Shown in pieces: positions 7,208 through 15,123 of a DNA stretch of 64,000 bases (the stretch's first letter is position 1; every line of letters begins with the position of its first letter). The translations under genes were made by a program, and so were the position numbers. The notes below the pieces were generated by a model that saw nothing but the letters and a program-made list of their open reading frames with translations, had not been told where the DNA came from and did no database searches. The stretch spans positions 558,001-622,000 of the forward strand of contig NZ_CP180210.1 in NCBI RefSeq assembly GCF_047556435.1. The letters are read 5' to 3'. Source of the stretch: Alteromonas sp047556435. GTDB taxonomy: Bacteria > Pseudomonadota > Gammaproteobacteria > Enterobacterales > Alteromonadaceae.

Positions 7208-8986
7208 ATGGTGCTTTCTCAGATATTCTCTCGTGCTAAAAAAGTAAACCAGACTAGACAGTCAACAAATGGAATATGCATAAAGTTCTTATTTATCATT
7301 GCTTTGTTTCCATTTTTTGCTGATGCTGAAGAAAAATATAATCTGGTACTAGCCGGTGGAGCGTTAAAAACCTGTTCCAGTTTCCTGCCTCATAACTGCA
7401 ATAAAGACGTCTTTTTTTCTTCTGCCAAAAATCAGGATCTGTACGAAATAACGGCAGAAAGCCACGCCAGATTTCACAACGCGTTATCAGAATGGAAAAA
7501 AAATAGCGTAGTCATTTCGCGGCTTCATTCAGCTCTGGAACATATTTATGCAGAAGGTAAAGTGGCGGCAGTGTCAAAAAATGCCTTTTTTGATGCATTA
7601 AATGCGCAGGGGATCACTAACGATGAATTACGTCACCTGCCTGACTATGTTTACTTCGCGTTGCTGGATACACACGAAGTTAACCAGACCGATGAAAAGG
7701 GTGCGAGACTGACAGAAAAAGTCAGTATCGAAGGGACCACTAATCCTCATAGCCGGCGCATTTATGCGGCTTTTGTTGAGCAGGCTCGCTTGCGTGCCGA
7801 TAGTGGCGTACCTACCATTTTGGTAGTAACCGCTTCAGCAAGAGATCCCTTCAGCGTTGCGGATTTTTATACCGGCATTTTTACCGATCTCGGGGCGGAC
7901 ACGCACTGGTTGCCGGTAAGCGCTGCCTTTCAGCATGCAGCATTTACGCTACCTCAGTCTGGTAATGGGTGCGACGCATTAGCAACTATCCGGAAGCGTT
8001 TTAATGTATTTGATCGCGAGCGACTATATCCGCAGCGTGCAAAGCAGCAGCAAACGTTATGTAAAAACCCGGATAGGCTGCTTGCTCTGTTAGATAAGGC
8101 GCACGGCATATTCTTTAACGGCGGCGATCAAAGCAAAACCCTGGCAGCGTTACTACGCCCGGATGGTTCATCATCTGTTTTGCTGGACCGCATATGTTCG
8201 CGGGTAGCAGAGGGAACGCTGGTTGTTGGGGGAACCAGTGCTGGAACAGCTTTTCAGGGAGGCGGAGTGAACGAGCATAAGCCTGTTCCGATGTTGACCA
8301 GTGGCGATCCGGAAAACGCGATGTCCAGAGGGATCTTTTACTTGGATGCTCCGTCCCAGCGATGTGAAGGGAAACGCTGTGAAAATGGTCTGAAACCCGG
8401 AGATATTACACTGAAATCTACAGGCGGGACGGGGCTGTTTTCCCACGGGATCATTGACACACATTTTTCTGAACGTGACCGCGAAACCCGGCTGGTTATG
8501 ACCACGCTGCTTTCCGGGCAGTCTCTGGGCTTTGGCGTCGATGAAACTACAGCGCTGATGGTCGGCAAAAAAGACAGCGATACTGCGTTGTTTCGTGTGG
8601 TCGGAGAGCGCGGCGTATTTGTCGCCGACCTTACTGAACATGAATGGCTGGATCAGCAAACCAGAAAGGCATTCGTGAGACAGGTAGCCGGGCACGCCCA
8701 CTATTGGGCAAGTGGCACGGTTGCGACGCTGCGAAACGGAGAGTGGCAGATAGCCCTGAGGGGCGAATCTTTGACAAAAGCGATACCAATAAAAAGTGAT
8801 TATGAGGGTAAGTGGCGAAGTGAAGTAAGCTACAAATGCGGTAGCGATAATGTCATTAGCTGGACACAGTTTGGCAATCAGTATGTGTTGAAAGCCAGTG
8901 ATCAAACACGGTTCAGTGCATCAGAAATGCATTGCAGTTACCAGCAGCTACCCTTTGTTATTCGCTACGAAGTGAATCGCAACTAG
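7208..8986 (+). CDS. Secreted cyanophycinase (peptidase S51, CphE-like)
   Basis: A 592-residue exported serine peptidase predicted to cut cyanophycin (multi-L-arginyl-poly-aspartate) into beta-Asp-Arg dipeptides. S51 signatures: a first strand with LVLAGGAL, FFNGGDQ, the nucleophile elbow GGTSAGT (Ser344), DTHFSERDRETRL (His419) and GVDETTA (Glu446), matching the Ser-His-Glu triad of CphB. ATG 7208 is chosen because AGGA precedes it by four bases; a TTG 15 bases upstream is open too. A hydrophobic stretch ending FFADA near residue 40 acts as signal peptide after a long basic N-region. It is roughly twice the size of intracellular CphB (about 270 aa), with a ~150-residue insertion after the first strand and a C-terminal extension. 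The facing operon supplies uptake and dipeptide cleavage. Confidence 0.88.
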   Translation: MVLSQIFSRAKKVNQTRQSTNGICIKFLFIIALFPFFADAEEKYNLVLAGGALKTCSSFLPHNCNKDVFFSSAKNQDLYEITAESHARFHNALSEWKKNSVVISRLHSALEHIYAEGKVAAVSKNAFFDALNAQGITNDELRHLPDYVYFALLDTHEVNQTDEKGARLTEKVSIEGTTNPHSRRIYAAFVEQARLRADSGVPTILVVTASARDPFSVADFYTGIFTDLGADTHWLPVSAAFQHAAFTLPQSGNGCDALATIRKRFNVFDRERLYPQRAKQQQTLCKNPDRLLALLDKAHGIFFNGGDQSKTLAALLRPDGSSSVLLDRICSRVAEGTLVVGGTSAGTAFQGGGVNEHKPVPMLTSGDPENAMSRGIFYLDAPSQRCEGKRCENGLKPGDITLKSTGGTGLFSHGIIDTHFSERDRETRLVMTTLLSGQSLGFGVDETTALMVGKKDSDTALFRVVGERGVFVADLTEHEWLDQQTRKAFVRQVAGHAHYWASGTVATLRNGEWQIALRGESLTKAIPIKSDYEGKWRSEVSYKCGSDNVISWTQFGNQYVLKASDQTRFSASEMHCSYQQLPFVIRYEVNRN

Positions 8987-9248
8987 CATAGAAGCCTCAG
9001 AGGAGATAAAGGTTTTCTTGCTGCGCAGCTTATTGCTGTTCCGCGTAACCGGCGTGCAATCAGGCCCACATATGTCATCCCGGTGTGGGCTGCCGGTTAG
9101 CCTGACAACCGCTTAAAACCGTTACGGCCGTTGGTAGGAAACGAACCGCTGAGGCCGTTACGGGACACAGCAGAGAGCGTGCAACCGGATAACGCGCAAC
9201 CAGAATTTGCGATGTCAATTCAGCTCGACCTGCACAAATCAACTTAGG

Positions 9249-10211
9249 CTAGTGTTCTTTCCCATAGAAAGCCTCTACTCGTAGGGCCAGGCCATAGGAA
9301 GGTTTGAAGTCTTCTTCGCGAAGCCACAATACAAACGGCTCGACTTCAAAATAAAGCCAGTCGCGTAACGGATTCGTGCGCCAGCGTACGCTGGTGTAAA
9401 CTTCTTCTACCTGATAAGTGGGCTGACTCAGCCCCTCAACTAACACGCTGTAAACCAGCGCGTTATTCGTATTTATTGGCTGCAGCTGTTGCAACTCATG
9501 TCGCCACAACCAATCATTAGAGTCATCGCGAAAGTAGAATCGGTGATTGAAGCGCATTACATGATCGTGCGGGCTGATGTATTGAAATGACGTGCCTATC
9601 TCAGCACCTAGCCGGTCGCGGGTATAATAGTAAAGTTCCGCATCATAGCGCATCGCCCAGGCTTCATTAAATGCCACGACGTCTTCATACTGACTTTTTA
9701 CATACAACTGATCGCGGCGTCCGGCACCGATGCGATGCGAGAAATGCGAGTCAACGTCTCGTTTAAAGCGCAACGAGAGGGTGGTGGAATCGCCCCCTCT
9801 GAATGCCGGCTCCCTGGCTGCCTTGATAGTATCTTCCTGCTGAAAGTCTTCGTTGTCGCTGAGTAGTAAATCTACCCGGTTTTCCAGCGAGGGAAGGGTA
9901 ACCCGAATACGAAAGCGAAGATCGGTTTCTGCAAGATCACGGCTTCGCGGTTCCCAGCCAAAACGAATGCGTCCCTCGGCCTTGGCATCTTCGTACATCG
10001 TGCTGTCTTCCATGGCAAAGAAGCTGTCTAACTGTTTTACCGAGTAATCCATTGAGTCGGTGAGGTTATCCTGCCAGCGGTCCAGCCAGTGCTCACTAGT
10101 TACCGATGACGATGTGGGCGAGCGGTCAATAGCGGTTAACACAGGTGAACCGGCCTCTTCAGGAGAAGAGGTTGCAAGCCCAGCACAAAATACCAAATAC
10201 AGACAGGACAT
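9249..10211 (-). CDS. Hypothetical exported protein, probable outer membrane beta-barrel
   Basis: A 320-residue protein I do not recognise by name. From about residue 80 it shows many short amphipathic strands alternating polar and aromatic residues (RIRFGWEP, LRFRIRVTL, AELYYYTRD, RFNHRFYFRD, LYFEVEPFVLW), as in outer membrane barrels. The N-terminus is odd: only a short hydrophobic run (CLYLVFCAGLA) with no basic n-region. Nineteen bases upstream, in another frame, an ATG opens MVKKYDVLSVFGIL, which looks more like a signal peptide but stops after 22 codons. A frameshift near the start is possible. It lies tail-to-tail with the cyanophycinase gene and head-to-head with tatA; no functional link is evident. 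Confidence 0.6.
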   Translation of the reverse strand: MSCLYLVFCAGLATSSPEEAGSPVLTAIDRSPTSSSVTSEHWLDRWQDNLTDSMDYSVKQLDSFFAMEDSTMYEDAKAEGRIRFGWEPRSRDLAETDLRFRIRVTLPSLENRVDLLLSDNEDFQQEDTIKAAREPAFRGGDSTTLSLRFKRDVDSHFSHRIGAGRRDQLYVKSQYEDVVAFNEAWAMRYDAELYYYTRDRLGAEIGTSFQYISPHDHVMRFNHRFYFRDDSNDWLWRHELQQLQPINTNNALVYSVLVEGLSQPTYQVEEVYTSVRWRTNPLRDWLYFEVEPFVLWLREEDFKPSYGLALRVEAFYGKEH

Positions 10212-10554
10212 CGTATTTCTTTACCATCCTTTTTAACGCGCTACAAAAGCGTTTTCCCTAACATATCACGTCGGCGAAAACCGTGATGTCATTAACAATA
10301 TCATGCGTACCCGCGGTTGCCATCAAGAAAAATATGATGGCAAAACATCAACCAAGTGAATGTCTTCGCAATGAAACTGGGAGAATAAAAGTCTGATATA
10401 TCAACGGTTACGTAAGTACTGCATCTGGTAACGGCGGAACAATTGGGTTGTATTCGAAATCAGATAGATAAAATGCCGAATCTTTTAAATATTGTCGTGA
10501 AAGCTGAGTCTGGCAGTGGCATACTGTTGCGACTGAAGTTAGGGAGGTTTTTTT
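10212..10554. other. Intergenic region upstream of tatA
   Basis: A 343-base gap between two divergent genes. It must carry promoters in both directions. I see only the AGGGAGG ribosome site of tatA at its right edge and no clear promoter, repeat or RNA gene. Confidence 0.4.
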
Positions 10555-10794
10555 ATGGGCGGTATCAGCATTTGGCAGTTGCTCATTGTACTGGTTATCG
10601 TGGTATTGCTTTTTGGTACAAAGCGGCTGAAAGGCATTGGCTCGGATCTGGGTGGTGCGATAAAAGGATTTAAAAAAGCAGTAACGGAAGAAGAAAAAGA
10701 CGCGGACTTTGATGAAAAAAAACAAGTCGAAGAAAAGCGGACTTCTGAAACCGTACACACTGATACCAAGAGCGAAGCAAAAGATAAGTCCTGA
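10555..10794 (+). CDS. tatA: Sec-independent translocase subunit TatA
   Basis: A 79-residue subunit of the twin-arginine translocase, which moves folded proteins across the inner membrane. It has the short N-terminal helix (about 5-21), the conserved FGTKRLKGIGSDLGGAIKGFKKA amphipathic helix read in part here, and an acidic/basic hydrophilic tail. A strong AGGGAGG site precedes the ATG. Its TGA overlaps the tatB ATG by one base, so tatA heads a coupled tatABC operon. Confidence 0.95.
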   Translation: MGGISIWQLLIVLVIVVLLFGTKRLKGIGSDLGGAIKGFKKAVTEEEKDADFDEKKQVEEKRTSETVHTDTKSEAKDKS

Positions 10795-11093
10795 TGTTTG
10801 ACATTGGCTTTTGGGAACTGTTGGTCATTGGCGTATTAGCTTTGCTCATTCTTGGGCCAGAGCGGTTGCCCGGTGCCATGCGTTCTACCATTAAAATGGT
10901 GCGTAGTGTGCGCAATACTGCTTCTGGATTTAAGCAGGAAGTAGAGCACCAACTGCGGGTGCATGAATTGCACGAAAACCTGAAAAAGGCCGAACAGCAA
11001 GGATTGAAAGATCTTACCCCTGAACTGAAACAGAGCGTGGACGAGCTAAAAGACGCTGCGAAATCTGTTCAGCAACCTTACAAAAAAGAATAA
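10794..11093 (+). CDS. tatB: Sec-independent translocase subunit TatB
   Basis: A 99-residue TatB that pairs with TatC to form the twin-arginine signal receptor. It starts with MFDIGFWELLVIGVLALLILGPERLP in the family pattern: a Phe-Asp-Ile-Gly start, one membrane helix and the GPERLP hinge. An amphipathic helix and a charged coiled tail follow. It is shorter than E. coli TatB (171 aa), having a trimmed C-terminal tail. It overlaps tatA by one base and is directly followed by tatC (TAAATG). Confidence 0.94.
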   Translation: MFDIGFWELLVIGVLALLILGPERLPGAMRSTIKMVRSVRNTASGFKQEVEHQLRVHELHENLKKAEQQGLKDLTPELKQSVDELKDAAKSVQQPYKKE

Positions 11094-11864
11094 ATGTCTG
11101 ATCCCAACAGTCTGATTTCTCATCTAATTGAGCTACGTTCACGCATTCTCAAAGCATTGATGAGCGTGCTGGTGGTGTTTTTGTGTCTGGCATATTTTGC
11201 TAATGACCTTTACCAGCTTCTTGCCATGCCGCTGCTGAAGTCGCTACCGGAAAACTCATCAATGATTGCCACCGATGTGGCGTCACCGTTTTTTGCACCG
11301 TTTAAATTAACCTTGGTGCTATCATTTTTTATCGCTATCCCGTTTGTCCTATACCAAATATGGGGGTTCATTGCGCCTGGCCTTTATCGTAACGAAAAAA
11401 AGCTGGTAGCACCGTTGCTGCTTTCCAGTACGTTGCTGTTTTATGCCGGCATGGCGTTCGCTTATTTCGTAGTGTTTCCTATAGCGTTTGCGTTTTTCAA
11501 TAGCGTGGCACCGGAGGGCGTTACTGTCAGTACGGATATTTCCAGTTATTTGAATTTCGTATTGAAACTGTTTTTTGCTTTTGGGGTCTCATTTGAAATT
11601 CCCATTGCCATCATTTTGATGTGCTGGACGGGAGTAACGGATGCTAAGTCGTTACGGGAAAAGCGGCCCTATGTAGTAGTTGGTGCATTTGTAGTGGGGA
11701 TGTTACTGACCCCGCCTGACGTTATTTCACAGACACTGTTGGCAATTCCAATGTGGCTGTTATTTGAAATCGGCATCATCGTCGGCAGCCTCTACGCGGG
11801 TAAGCGATGCCCGGACGACGATGAAGATGAAAGCGAAACACCCGGCTCTTCATCAGCCGAATAA
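11094..11864 (+). CDS. tatC: Sec-independent translocase subunit TatC
   Basis: A 256-residue, six-helix TatC, the primary receptor for twin-arginine signal peptides. Conserved elements include HLIELRSRI near the N-terminus, the periplasmic loop, FKLTL, the P-rich IPFVLYQIWGFIAPGLYRNEKK region and the LTPPDVISQTLLAIPMWLLFEIG C-terminal helices. A short acidic tail ends the protein. It abuts tatB without a gap and lies 20 bases before a small secreted-protein gene, so all four are probably co-transcribed. Confidence 0.96.
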   Translation: MSDPNSLISHLIELRSRILKALMSVLVVFLCLAYFANDLYQLLAMPLLKSLPENSSMIATDVASPFFAPFKLTLVLSFFIAIPFVLYQIWGFIAPGLYRNEKKLVAPLLLSSTLLFYAGMAFAYFVVFPIAFAFFNSVAPEGVTVSTDISSYLNFVLKLFFAFGVSFEIPIAIILMCWTGVTDAKSLREKRPYVVVGAFVVGMLLTPPDVISQTLLAIPMWLLFEIGIIVGSLYAGKRCPDDDEDESETPGSSSAE

Positions 11865-11884
11865 AGATCAAGAAAGGATAATAA

Positions 11885-12442
11885 ATGAAGTATAACGCCT
11901 TACTTTTTATCGCCGGAACGCTGTCACTGACAGCAAATTTAGCACAGGCAGAATCGATAGAAGATGCGCTGAACAAATGTAAGTCGGTAGATAACAGTCT
12001 TCAGCGCCTGGTGTGCTATGACCGTGTTGTAAAAGACATGGGGCAGTACAGCGGCTTAGAAGAGGCTATCAAGCGAGGGTACCCTGTGCCACCGGCCAAC
12101 TCGCGTCCGCAAGCCGGAAACAACCCTCGTCCTGCGTTGCCGGAAGTCGCGCAGCAAAATGCCGCGCCAGAGCAGTCTGGCACTCGCTTTGGTCTGGAGC
12201 ATACTGAGGCAAACGACTCTGGTGGCGATATGATGTATGCGTCGATTGTCAAAATTGACAGGTCACTTCGCGACAAGTATGTAGTTACGCTGGATAACGG
12301 CACAGTCTGGCGTCAGACAGACAGTGACACGCTGAAGTTGGAAGAGGGGCAGTCTATCAGTATTGAGCGGGGTTTGCTCGGGGCTTTCTATCTGTCGCGC
12401 AGCGATGTAAACCGCCAAATGAAGGTCAAACGAATCAAGTAG
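11885..12442 (+). CDS. Small exported protein with VasI/TagO-like N-terminal motif, function unknown
   Basis: A 185-residue protein with a clear signal peptide (cleavage after AQA, about residue 22). The mature N-terminus has a two-cysteine motif, ALNKC...QRLVCYDRV, like that of VasI/TagO-type and other small periplasmic proteins. A Pro/Asn/Gln-rich linker leads to a beta-rich C-terminal domain with DNGTVWRQ and a GLLGAFYLSR...VKRI end. No type VI secretion genes are nearby, so a secretion role is not supported. AAGGATAATAA precedes the ATG. It sits between tatC and tatD and ends one base before the tatD ATG, so it is part of this operon. Confidence 0.7.
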   Translation: MKYNALLFIAGTLSLTANLAQAESIEDALNKCKSVDNSLQRLVCYDRVVKDMGQYSGLEEAIKRGYPVPPANSRPQAGNNPRPALPEVAQQNAAPEQSGTRFGLEHTEANDSGGDMMYASIVKIDRSLRDKYVVTLDNGTVWRQTDSDTLKLEEGQSISIERGLLGAFYLSRSDVNRQMKVKRIK

Positions 12443-12443
12443 T

Positions 12444-13220
12444 ATGAAATGGTTCGATGCGGGAGTAAATCTGTTAGATGACCGGCTTGATCCCGAAGCC
12501 GTTATTGCAGAAGCCGCCAGCGTCGGCGTCGATAAAATTTGCCTGATTACTACCCATCCTGATGAGTGGGAAAAAGCCGCATCGCTATATGCGGCTTTTC
12601 CCGAATCGCTCTGTTATACCGTCGGTGTCCATCCACATAATGCAAAAGTCGTTGAAGAAGCCCATTACGACCTGTTAAAAGCTCATGCCAGAGCACCTGG
12701 TGTGGTCGCTATCGGAGAATGCGGTCTCGATTTTAACCGTAACTTTTCACCCCAAGATACTCAAAAAACGGTCTTTATCCGCCAACTGGAAATCGCAGTA
12801 GAAATGGGTCTGCCGGTATACCTGCATGAACGCGATGCGTTTGATACGCAACAGGCATGCCTGACGCCGTTTCTACCCAGGCTCAAAGGTGGCATTGCGC
12901 ATTGTTTTACCGGTGATCGCGCGACCATGCAGGCCTATGTGGAAATGGGCTTGTATATTGGCATCACAGGCTGGGTTTGTGACCCAAAACGTGGCGACGC
13001 GCTGCGTGAAGCTGTGCCTTCGCTGCCACTGGATCGTCTTGTGCTGGAAACCGACGCGCCTTATCTTTTCCCAAAAAACCTGCGTCCGCGAAAGCGACAT
13101 AATTCGCCAGCCAGTATTCCGCACATTGGGCAGGTGGTAGCAGAATTACTCGAAAGTACACCTGCACAAATCAGTGTGAACAGTTATGCTAATAGCTGTC
13201 GTCTGTTTGGCCTTGGGTAA
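12444..13220 (+). CDS. tatD: TatD-family metal-dependent DNase
   Basis: A 258-residue TIM-barrel hydrolase close to E. coli TatD, a 3'-5' exonuclease tied to DNA repair. It keeps the motifs TVGVHPH, AIGECGLDFNRNFS, AHCFTGDRATMQ, IGITGWVCDPKRG and LETDAPYL. These carry the metal-binding His and Asp/Glu residues. The first metal motif is DAGVNLLDDR, the TatD-type variant (E. coli DIGVNL) of the DTHCH motif found in other family members. It is eleven bases upstream of the GGDEF gene. It is not needed for Tat export despite the name. Confidence 0.93.
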   Translation: MKWFDAGVNLLDDRLDPEAVIAEAASVGVDKICLITTHPDEWEKAASLYAAFPESLCYTVGVHPHNAKVVEEAHYDLLKAHARAPGVVAIGECGLDFNRNFSPQDTQKTVFIRQLEIAVEMGLPVYLHERDAFDTQQACLTPFLPRLKGGIAHCFTGDRATMQAYVEMGLYIGITGWVCDPKRGDALREAVPSLPLDRLVLETDAPYLFPKNLRPRKRHNSPASIPHIGQVVAELLESTPAQISVNSYANSCRLFGLG

Positions 13221-13230
13221 CAGAATATAA

Positions 13231-15120
13231 ATGCAGTTACGTACACACACGGTTCGTCGTTATGACCTCTGGTTGGTTGCTTCAACCTGTCTGGCGATCG
13301 CGTTTTTTCTCGTGGTGGCGTTTCGTCTGGTGCCAGTGTCAACGAGTGTCGAAAGAATAGGTAATCTGCAGTATGTGCAGGATACAGAACAGACACTCAC
13401 ATTTGAAAGCATCTTTGATGTGCCGCAAGGGCAGTGGCAAGCGGTGTCTAACCCGGTGAACCTGGGTATGAATCATGTACCATTCTGGTTTTCATTTACA
13501 CTACCTCCTACTCCCGACAATCTTGGTGCTTTTCTTGTCGAGGTTCGCTACCCCTTGCTGGATAGCATAGAGGTGGCATTTTATACGCCAGAATCGACCG
13601 AGCCTTTAATGACCTATTCTGGCGGCGATGCGCAAAGTTTTTCATCGCGGCCGATCTCACATGAGTCCCTGCTTTTCCCTGTTCCGTCCAGTAATGAAGG
13701 GCTACTGGCAATAGTCAGAGTGAAAACGGGAGGGACCATACGTCTTCCCATCCGGTTATGGGAAGAAAAGGAGTTTGTCGAGCATACGTCGAAGCAGAAC
13801 CTGTTTATGGGAATATTTTTCGGCTTTTTGCTGGCAATGGGGATAAGTAATCTCTTTTTGTTTCTGACAACCCGAAACCGCACTTTTTTAATGTACTCAG
13901 GCTATGTGTTCTCACTAACGCTGACGTTAGGCGCAATTCATGGCTTTGCTTACGCGCACATCTGGCCAAATCAGGTGTGGTTTCAGGGCCGGGCAGTCGC
14001 AATTTTTGCAAATGCTGCAATTATGTTTGCACTGATTTTTTCTCGCATGCTGCTGCAGGTATCAGAGCACAGTCGACGCGCAGACTATTTATTGAAAATC
14101 CTCAGCGCGTTATTTGCGATAAATATTCTGATAAGCCTGATACTGCCTTACGCTTACCTGATCCGGATTTTCCTGCTGCTTCTGAGTGCGGTGGTGCTTA
14201 TTACGCTGGCGCTGGGAATATGGCTGGCACTCAAAGGCGTGGTTGTTGCGCGCTATTACTCGTTCGCCTGGGCATTTCTGCTGTTCAGTGGCTTTACTGC
14301 CAGTCTGGACAACCTCAACCTGCTGCCATTCGACATCCCGTCCAATTACCTGCTGATGCTGGGGGCCGCTGTGGAAACGCTTATCCTGGCGCTGGTACTG
14401 GCTATAAGTTACAGCCACAATCGCGAAGAAATGTTCGACGCGCAGGAAAAGGCGCTAGCGCAGGAGAAGTCTGCCCTTGCCGCGAAAGAAGATCTGATTG
14501 CAGTACAAGCCCGTTATCAGGAAGAGCTGGAATACAAAGTTGAAGAGCGAACGCTGGAGCTGGAGGTAGCGTTAAGAGAGTTATCAGACGCGAACCGTGA
14601 GCTTGAGACGCTCAATTCTATCGACTCGATGACGGGGATCCGTAATCGCCGCCACTTTGATAAGCGACTGATGGCGGAAGGGCGACGAAGTCGCCGTGAG
14701 CAAACGCCGTTAAGTCTGGCTATGCTTGACATTGACCACTTCAAACGTATCAATGATGAGTACGGGCACACTGCGGGTGACAGCTGTATCTGCCATGTTG
14801 CGAAGCAATTGCAGTCGTTGTTACGTCGACCCACCGACGATGTATGCCGTTATGGGGGGGAAGAATTTGCTATTATTTTGCCAAACACTGATCTTAGCGG
14901 TGCTGAACAAGTGGTAGAAAGCATGCGAAAGGCAATTGAATCTACGCCGGTGGAGGTTGACGGCGAGTCAATTTCTATGACGATAAGTGCCGGAGTTGCG
15001 ACCACTGTGGTTGCGTACGAAGAGCACGAACTGGCATTATTAAAACACGCAGATAAACAGCTTTACGCCGCCAAAGAGGCTGGCAGAAACCAGATTAAAG
15101 CAGATAACCTCCCAGGATAG
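13231..15120 (+). CDS. 7TMR-DISM diguanylate cyclase
   Basis: A 629-residue membrane sensor that makes cyclic di-GMP. Order: one N-terminal helix, a periplasmic 7TMR-DISMED2 beta domain (about 45-180), a seven-helix DISM membrane unit (about 190-395), a coiled coil (about 400-465) and a GGDEF domain (about 470-625). The active site reads GGEEF at residues 542-546. An RxxD inhibitory site (RPTD) lies five residues before it, so product inhibition is likely. DISM modules usually sense periplasmic ligands, here unknown. The gene lies between tatD and hemB with gaps of 10 and 3 bases, an unusual place for a c-di-GMP enzyme. Confidence 0.92.
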   Translation: MQLRTHTVRRYDLWLVASTCLAIAFFLVVAFRLVPVSTSVERIGNLQYVQDTEQTLTFESIFDVPQGQWQAVSNPVNLGMNHVPFWFSFTLPPTPDNLGAFLVEVRYPLLDSIEVAFYTPESTEPLMTYSGGDAQSFSSRPISHESLLFPVPSSNEGLLAIVRVKTGGTIRLPIRLWEEKEFVEHTSKQNLFMGIFFGFLLAMGISNLFLFLTTRNRTFLMYSGYVFSLTLTLGAIHGFAYAHIWPNQVWFQGRAVAIFANAAIMFALIFSRMLLQVSEHSRRADYLLKILSALFAINILISLILPYAYLIRIFLLLLSAVVLITLALGIWLALKGVVVARYYSFAWAFLLFSGFTASLDNLNLLPFDIPSNYLLMLGAAVETLILALVLAISYSHNREEMFDAQEKALAQEKSALAAKEDLIAVQARYQEELEYKVEERTLELEVALRELSDANRELETLNSIDSMTGIRNRRHFDKRLMAEGRRSRREQTPLSLAMLDIDHFKRINDEYGHTAGDSCICHVAKQLQSLLRRPTDDVCRYGGEEFAIILPNTDLSGAEQVVESMRKAIESTPVEVDGESISMTISAGVATTVVAYEEHELALLKHADKQLYAAKEAGRNQIKADNLPG

Positions 15121-15123
15121 TTC

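Noticed and set aside
8171..8905. A 244-codon frame antisense to the cyanophycinase gene
   Set aside because: It mirrors the third-position pattern of the true gene, which has full catalytic motifs; shadow frame.
11885..12442. Type VI secretion component
   Set aside because: The N-terminal cysteine motif resembles VasI/TagO, but there are no other type VI genes and the rest of the protein differs.
13977..14543. A 188-codon frame within the GGDEF gene
   Set aside because: It is out of frame with the intact DISM-GGDEF protein and has no domain similarity.
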